A DNA stretch of 64,000 nt, from positions 82,218,055-82,282,054 of the forward strand of contig OW799233.1 in assembly GCA_941918925.1 (NCBI GenBank). The letters are read 5' to 3'. This document shows positions 59,541 to 64,000 of the stretch, piece after piece. The position numbers and the translations under genes are program-made. The stretch's first letter is position 1, and every line of letters begins with the position of its first letter. The notes under the pieces are model-generated. The model did not search any database, was not told where the DNA came from, and saw nothing but the letters and a program-made list of their open reading frames with translations. The stretch is from Phyto melanocephala. Taxonomy: Eukaryota > Arthropoda > Insecta > Diptera > Rhinophoridae.

Positions 59541-60115
59541 AAGCAAAGTGTGCAAAATTTCAGAGTCGTACATCCAATTTTGTTACTTTTATGACGTTTT
59601 TTGTTTTTAAATGTACCGAAAAATACACTGTGCGGTATAAATTTTCGTACATTTTGATCGATAACTCCTCTCCTAATGCATAGATTTAGACAATTTTCGG
59701 GGAAAAATATTGTTTTTACTCAGAAAATATATATTCGAAGTTTCATGAGTCTACGTTAATGCGTTTGGACACAATTCCATTTTATTGGATGTTCGAAGGA
59801 CACGGTTTTTTCGACCTACTCTTGCTTTTCGAGCTTTAACTCTCTTCCTAATATTCCGATTTAGCCCAATACCAAACAAACCTTGTCTATAAGAAAGATT
59901 CTGGCAAAATTTGAGCCCCCTAGCTTTTTCGGTGCGACCTCTATCGTGCTTTCAACAGACGGACAGACGGACGGACATAGCTAGATCGTCATCAAATCAA
60001 ACTCTGATTCAGAATATATATACTTTATGGGGTCTAAAATCGATATTTCGATGTGTTACAGACGGAATGACAAAATGAATATACCCCCACCATTTTTTTG
60101 GTGGCGGGTATAAAA

Positions 60116-62660
60116 ACAAATGTCAAATAGGCAATGATACATTTATAGTGGCACGTTGAAATTAAAATAGAAAATTATTTATGAAAGCGCCTTTGTTTTG
60201 TTTTTTAAATGTTTATTTTGGATGTTAAGTGGACATATATTTTTTAATTGGGCTTAATAAAACAGAGATTGTAATTTTATTGTAACAGTTGAGAGTTATT
60301 TTGAAAAAATCTGTGCTACGAATTGGTGCGCCCCAGAAGTTATGTAAGATTTGGTAATAACATCTGCGTTGAGTTTACCGACAATAAGCGCTTGGCGACT
60401 TTTGCTGATTTGTTTGGTGTGAGTTACGCATGAGTCACGTGTGATCGTAGTTATTTTTATAGAAGATAATGGGTTAAAACAAAAATAGCGTGCGTAATAA
60501 AATTACTGTTGTCGTCAGTTCATGCACATCTCTAGTTCTTATATTTCACAATTTATATATTATTTTAAAAGGTCTTATACTTCCAAGATATTGTTGGGAT
60601 ATGCAGTTTGTTCTAAGAGCTGTGCACATAAATCTTAGTGAACCTCACTATTGTAGTTGTGAAGACACAAATTGATCTGTAAAATGGGGGCCCTTGGCCC
60701 CACTGTACATTGTTCTATCCTAAAGCAAATTAAGGCAAAATAAACCAAGCAGAAATAAAAGTTGACATATCAAGGAACAGTATAACAGTTTAATCCCTGA
60801 CAGAAAATGGAATTAAAAAAACACCCTGTCTTTATAGTTTGCTTTTAGAATTTAATGCAAAGAAGAACAGCTGCTCTTATTTTTCCTTTGTTTAAAAAAA
60901 TGCATCCATAGAATTAGGAAATGTGTGAGATTCTTAAAGCAATATTAAAAAAAAACCTGGCTATAAAATTTTCAACCATAGTTTCTATCAATGCCGAACG
61001 TTTAAATTTTTTTTCTATTTCATATTTTCTCTCACCATTTCTACTACCATTTACCATTTCTGACCGTGTATTGACTACAACTTTGTAACATTTTGCTCCG
61101 TAACGAACTTCCTCCCACAATGTCTAAACTAGACGAAAGTCTACATTTTATGATTATTGCACTCGTGCATAATTGAGCGCAAATGAAGACACTTTAATTT
61201 AAACCCTCTTCATCAGTCATCCCATTTTACTCAAATCTGTCAAGTGAAGCAAATATTCTAACAATTGTAATGTTGGTTGTTTAACACAATTCCAATTTTT
61301 GATCGAATGTAAAAAAGAACATAAAAATATTGAAGTGATACAATAAAGTCAGTCATAAAAATAAAACTAAACGAATACGCTTAAATATTGGCAAGTGTTT
61401 CTTTGTCATGTGCTCCAGAGTCTGGATGATTATTTATCAGTGTAAGCATTTGTCATTCTATCTTACATTGTAAATACATAAATAAATTTGGTAAGATATA
61501 TTTTTTAAATTCGTGACAATTTCAAAATAGGTTTTTTGCAAATGTACTTACATCTATAAATACATCCATACATAAATACACACACACATTTATACTTAAC
61601 AAATAATTATGAAGATAATATGCAAAGCAATTGTTTAATATTTAATAAGAATTTTGAATGGAGTTCACACCGCATTCGGTGGTTGTTACTTGATAAATGC
61701 TCAAAACTAAATTATATTTTTACTAAACTAACTATTTTGTTATTTGCGTCTACCGGGCAAAAAGGTAGTTGATAGTTTTTTGCTAATTGGTAAAATAAAA
61801 ATTAATATATGAGTACACACAAGAACTTCTTAAACCAAATAAAAATACGTTTACAAATCGATATTAATTAGTGAAAATAGCCACCAAATTTAACATAATT
61901 TTATAAAAAGTTATGACACTTTTTAAATATTTCGTTACACAATGGCCTTTGCTGTTAGACATTCTGTCGTATGAGTGATGTAAAAAGTTACCGAAAATCT
62001 TAAACTGAGTTGATTTTATATATATTACAGCTAGTTCTTGCAAGTTCTGGGACTCGCCAGATTGGTCTAGTTAAACCAATGTCTTTAACAAACATTAATT
62101 TGCTTAACAGGAGGTGTGCTTGTCGTCATTGCCTTTTTAAATGGTCCCATTTTCATGCACTTCAAATTTAGTAATACTTGGGAACACATTTTGACTACTG
62201 ACACCGTCACATTGTCTTTCCAAAATACTGTTGTGACATAAGAGTCCAGCTTAGATGCCGCAAAATACTTGGAAATCATTACGGTTGCATATGTTTTTTT
62301 CTTTCTATGTTTACGGAAAACCTAAAACATTCTTCCATTGTTAAAGAGACGATGTTTGTTGTATTTTACTTTTAAATAAAAAGTTTTTTTTTTTTATTTA
62401 TAATGAAATCTAGTTAATGCAATATGTGCATTAAGTTTAAGTTGTTTTATTGATATTTTTGTCTCTACACTGATAACTGTGTCAATATTTACTGCATTAA
62501 AATCAATAGTTTTCCCTGTGCCAACAATTCAAAATTTTTTCAGATTTGTTTTTGCTTATGTAAATAAGTATAAAATCAAGGAAGTTTTTTACGGTTTTTA
62601 TAATAATTTGTCTGCATCTGTCATCTGTTTTTTAGTTTTTATTCTACAATAAGTAATTCT
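60116..62660. other. Mostly featureless DNA
   Basis: No complete gene or element ends. A minus-strand frame at 60914-61120 (MWEEVRYGAKCYKVVVNTRS...) and one at 62085-62279 have protein-like composition but no recognised family. The rest is AT-rich with short CA runs near 61577. Confidence 0.4.
62085..62279 (-). pseudogene. Possible coding remnant, unidentified
   Basis: 64 codons reading ISKYFAASKLDSYVTTVFWK then DNVTVSVVKMCSQVLLNLKC and MKMGPFKKA. The wording resembles the middle of uncharacterised transposase-associated proteins seen in arthropods, but I cannot name one. No splice signals are convincing. Confidence 0.25.
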
Positions 62661-62664
62661 CTGT

Positions 62665-63072
62665 TTTAGCTGGAGATATTTCAATATAGTCCTTTATTCT
62701 TCCACAACTTTGTCCATAGAGAAATTATATGAATTTAAGATGAAGCGTTATATGAAAGGTAGGCGTTAAAGTGGGCGTGTCACCTTAATTTTCTGGCATA
62801 ACAATGACATTGACTAGAAAGCTCTTCCTTATATTCCGATTTAGCCCATTTTCAAAACTAAAAAAAGCTTGTGAATAAGAAATATTCTGGCAAAATTTAA
62901 GCCCACTAGCTTTTTCGGTCCGACTTCTATCGTGCCCACTTTAAATTTACGAAAACATTTTACTATCGATTACTGTTGATAACAAAATAATAAATGTTGT
63001 GCTACAAAGGTACATCAAATTGGTGGTGGGTATAACAAATTCGTGGCAGCCAAATATAATGCTCTCTTGTTA
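62665..63072. mobile_element. Rearranged INE-1-like element
   Basis: The left part (TTTCAATATAGTCCTTTATT to CTTCTATCGTGC, about 62675-62937) is family B sequence in reverse orientation. The right part (TTTACGAAAACATTTTACTA to CTCTCTTGTT) is the family 3' end in forward orientation. The hairpin at the right (TTCGTGGCAGCCAAA) is decayed. Confidence 0.65.
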
Positions 63073-64000
63073 ATTGTTGTGCATATACCCTACGAATAAA
63101 GCTCGCTTAAAATGATTTGTTTGTGACTGTTAACTAAAGTACGACTTGTAATGTTTTTCATTAAATTTGTTTATGTTTTTTTACGATTACGTAAAAAGTA
63201 TGATTGAAATTATTTTTTTTAAACACACAATGTAAAATTATTTAATGAAAAATGCAACTGCTTAAATTCGGACTGTCTTATTCAAAATCTGTCCAAATTA
63301 GTAAAGGCTTACAAAATGTTTGTAAATAAAATTTCCCTCAAAAAATCGATTTATAAACCTGTTATTCAAGTTTGATAGTTTTTATAAATAAGACGAGAAT
63401 AAATAAACTCGTAGGGAGAATAAAAAAATACAAAATAATGATGAATCTAATATTTTATATATAAAGAATCAATTAGATTTCTTGTAACACAGTTTACGCT
63501 CACTTATAAAGTCGATTTTAATAAAAAGCAAACATTATATTTGAAAGAAAATTTTTTGTAAGTTTGCAAAATCTCAAATTTATAAAAATTTGTTTAGTAT
63601 TTTAGAAGTTAATGGCATTTAAAGCTGCTACTGACAAATAACGACATAACAGAGTAATGAGTGTTGATAAAAATTGCTTTTGTAAAAAGCACTTTATGTG
63701 TATGGAATAAAGATACCAAAGAGAGAGAGAGAGAGTTTAAAGATTTAAATTCTCATTTTGAATATATTTTGTTGTTTTATTATTCTCTGTTTTAAGTTAG
63801 ATGTTTATAGTTCTTTTACTTCCAAATTAATGACACTGCGACCTGCAAAGCGTTACGGGCGGACAAAGTTATATATTGTATAAATTGGCGAAGAAAATAT
63901 AAATTAAGGGCGTTCTTCTGCTCTTTTAATAACTATTCTTACTTTTCCAAATTTCTAAGAATACTGAAACACTGTGTTTTGTAAAGATCTAATTTAGAGA
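63073..64000. other. AT-rich DNA without a recognisable gene
   Basis: Only a short (GA)n run at 63721-63735 stands out. Confidence 0.5.

Larger units (their letters stand above)
57751..60115 (-). mobile_element. INE-1-like element, family B, expanded copy
   Basis: Left AACAAGTAAGAGCACTATAT with hairpin TTCGGCTGTGCCGAA and TACCCACCACCAAA; right ATACCCCCACCATTTTTTTG then GTGGCGGGTATAAAA. At 2.37 kb it is the longest copy, because it holds a mariner derivative (57850-58465) and a tandemly expanded module (58540-59540). It lacks an ORF. Confidence 0.85.

Noticed and set aside
1..64000. Search for tRNA, rRNA, snRNA and CRISPR-like arrays
   Set aside because: No tRNA A/B boxes with a foldable acceptor, no conserved rRNA or snRNA segments and no spaced direct repeats of CRISPR type were found by eye. 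Regular repeats are explained by tandem units in mobile elements.

Overview
The window is AT-rich, repeat-dense insect DNA, most likely from a calyptrate fly of the blowfly type. Three things point there: the dominant repeats resemble dipteran INE-1/DINE-1 elements, the main retrotransposon belongs to the arthropod R1 clade, and the intergenic DNA is full of CATA, ATT and CA microsatellites. I see no complete, intact host gene, no rRNA or tRNA and no CRISPR. This assignment is inference from sequence style; no database was searched.

Layout. 1-1.6 kb: a decayed copy of a multicopy arthropod protein family, with one recognisable intron. 4.2-9.5 kb: an INE-1-like element, a deleted mariner and two repeats ending in TATATATAGAT. 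10.9-16.5 kb: a TATA-box promoter candidate and up to four short exon-like segments, each followed by a strong GTAAG donor. Two of these start with ATG and end in the same splice phase, so I infer this is the 5' region of a large plus-strand host gene whose body lies outside the window. 17.5-25 kb: a truncated Transib element, then a 2.95 kb element with TA duplications that carries an INE-1-like element carrying a mariner remnant. 26-32 kb: a decayed non-LTR fragment, a pair of nested MITEs with a built-in empty site, and a second Transib copy with both ends and its 5-bp target duplication.

32.7-35.2 kb: more INE-1-like copies, one nested in a pogo-like element. 36.2-37.4 kb: a 5'-truncated R1-like remnant. 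38.96-45.2 kb is the centrepiece: a near-complete R1-clade (Waldo-like) retrotransposon on the minus strand. ORF1 carries zinc knuckles; ORF2 carries an endonuclease and a reverse transcriptase and is split by one frameshift. It sits inside the (ATGT)n tract of an INE-1-like element. 45.9-60.1 kb: further INE-1-like copies, small MITEs, two decayed reverse-transcriptase remnants and two unidentified exon-like open segments (51.5 kb minus, 57.5 kb plus). 60.1-64 kb is mostly featureless apart from one rearranged INE-1-like copy.

How it fits together: the window reads as layers of transposons inserted into transposons within intronic or intergenic DNA. Several insertions are dated relative to one another by nesting, and autonomous-type elements (R1, Transib, mariner) survive mainly as broken or internally deleted copies.
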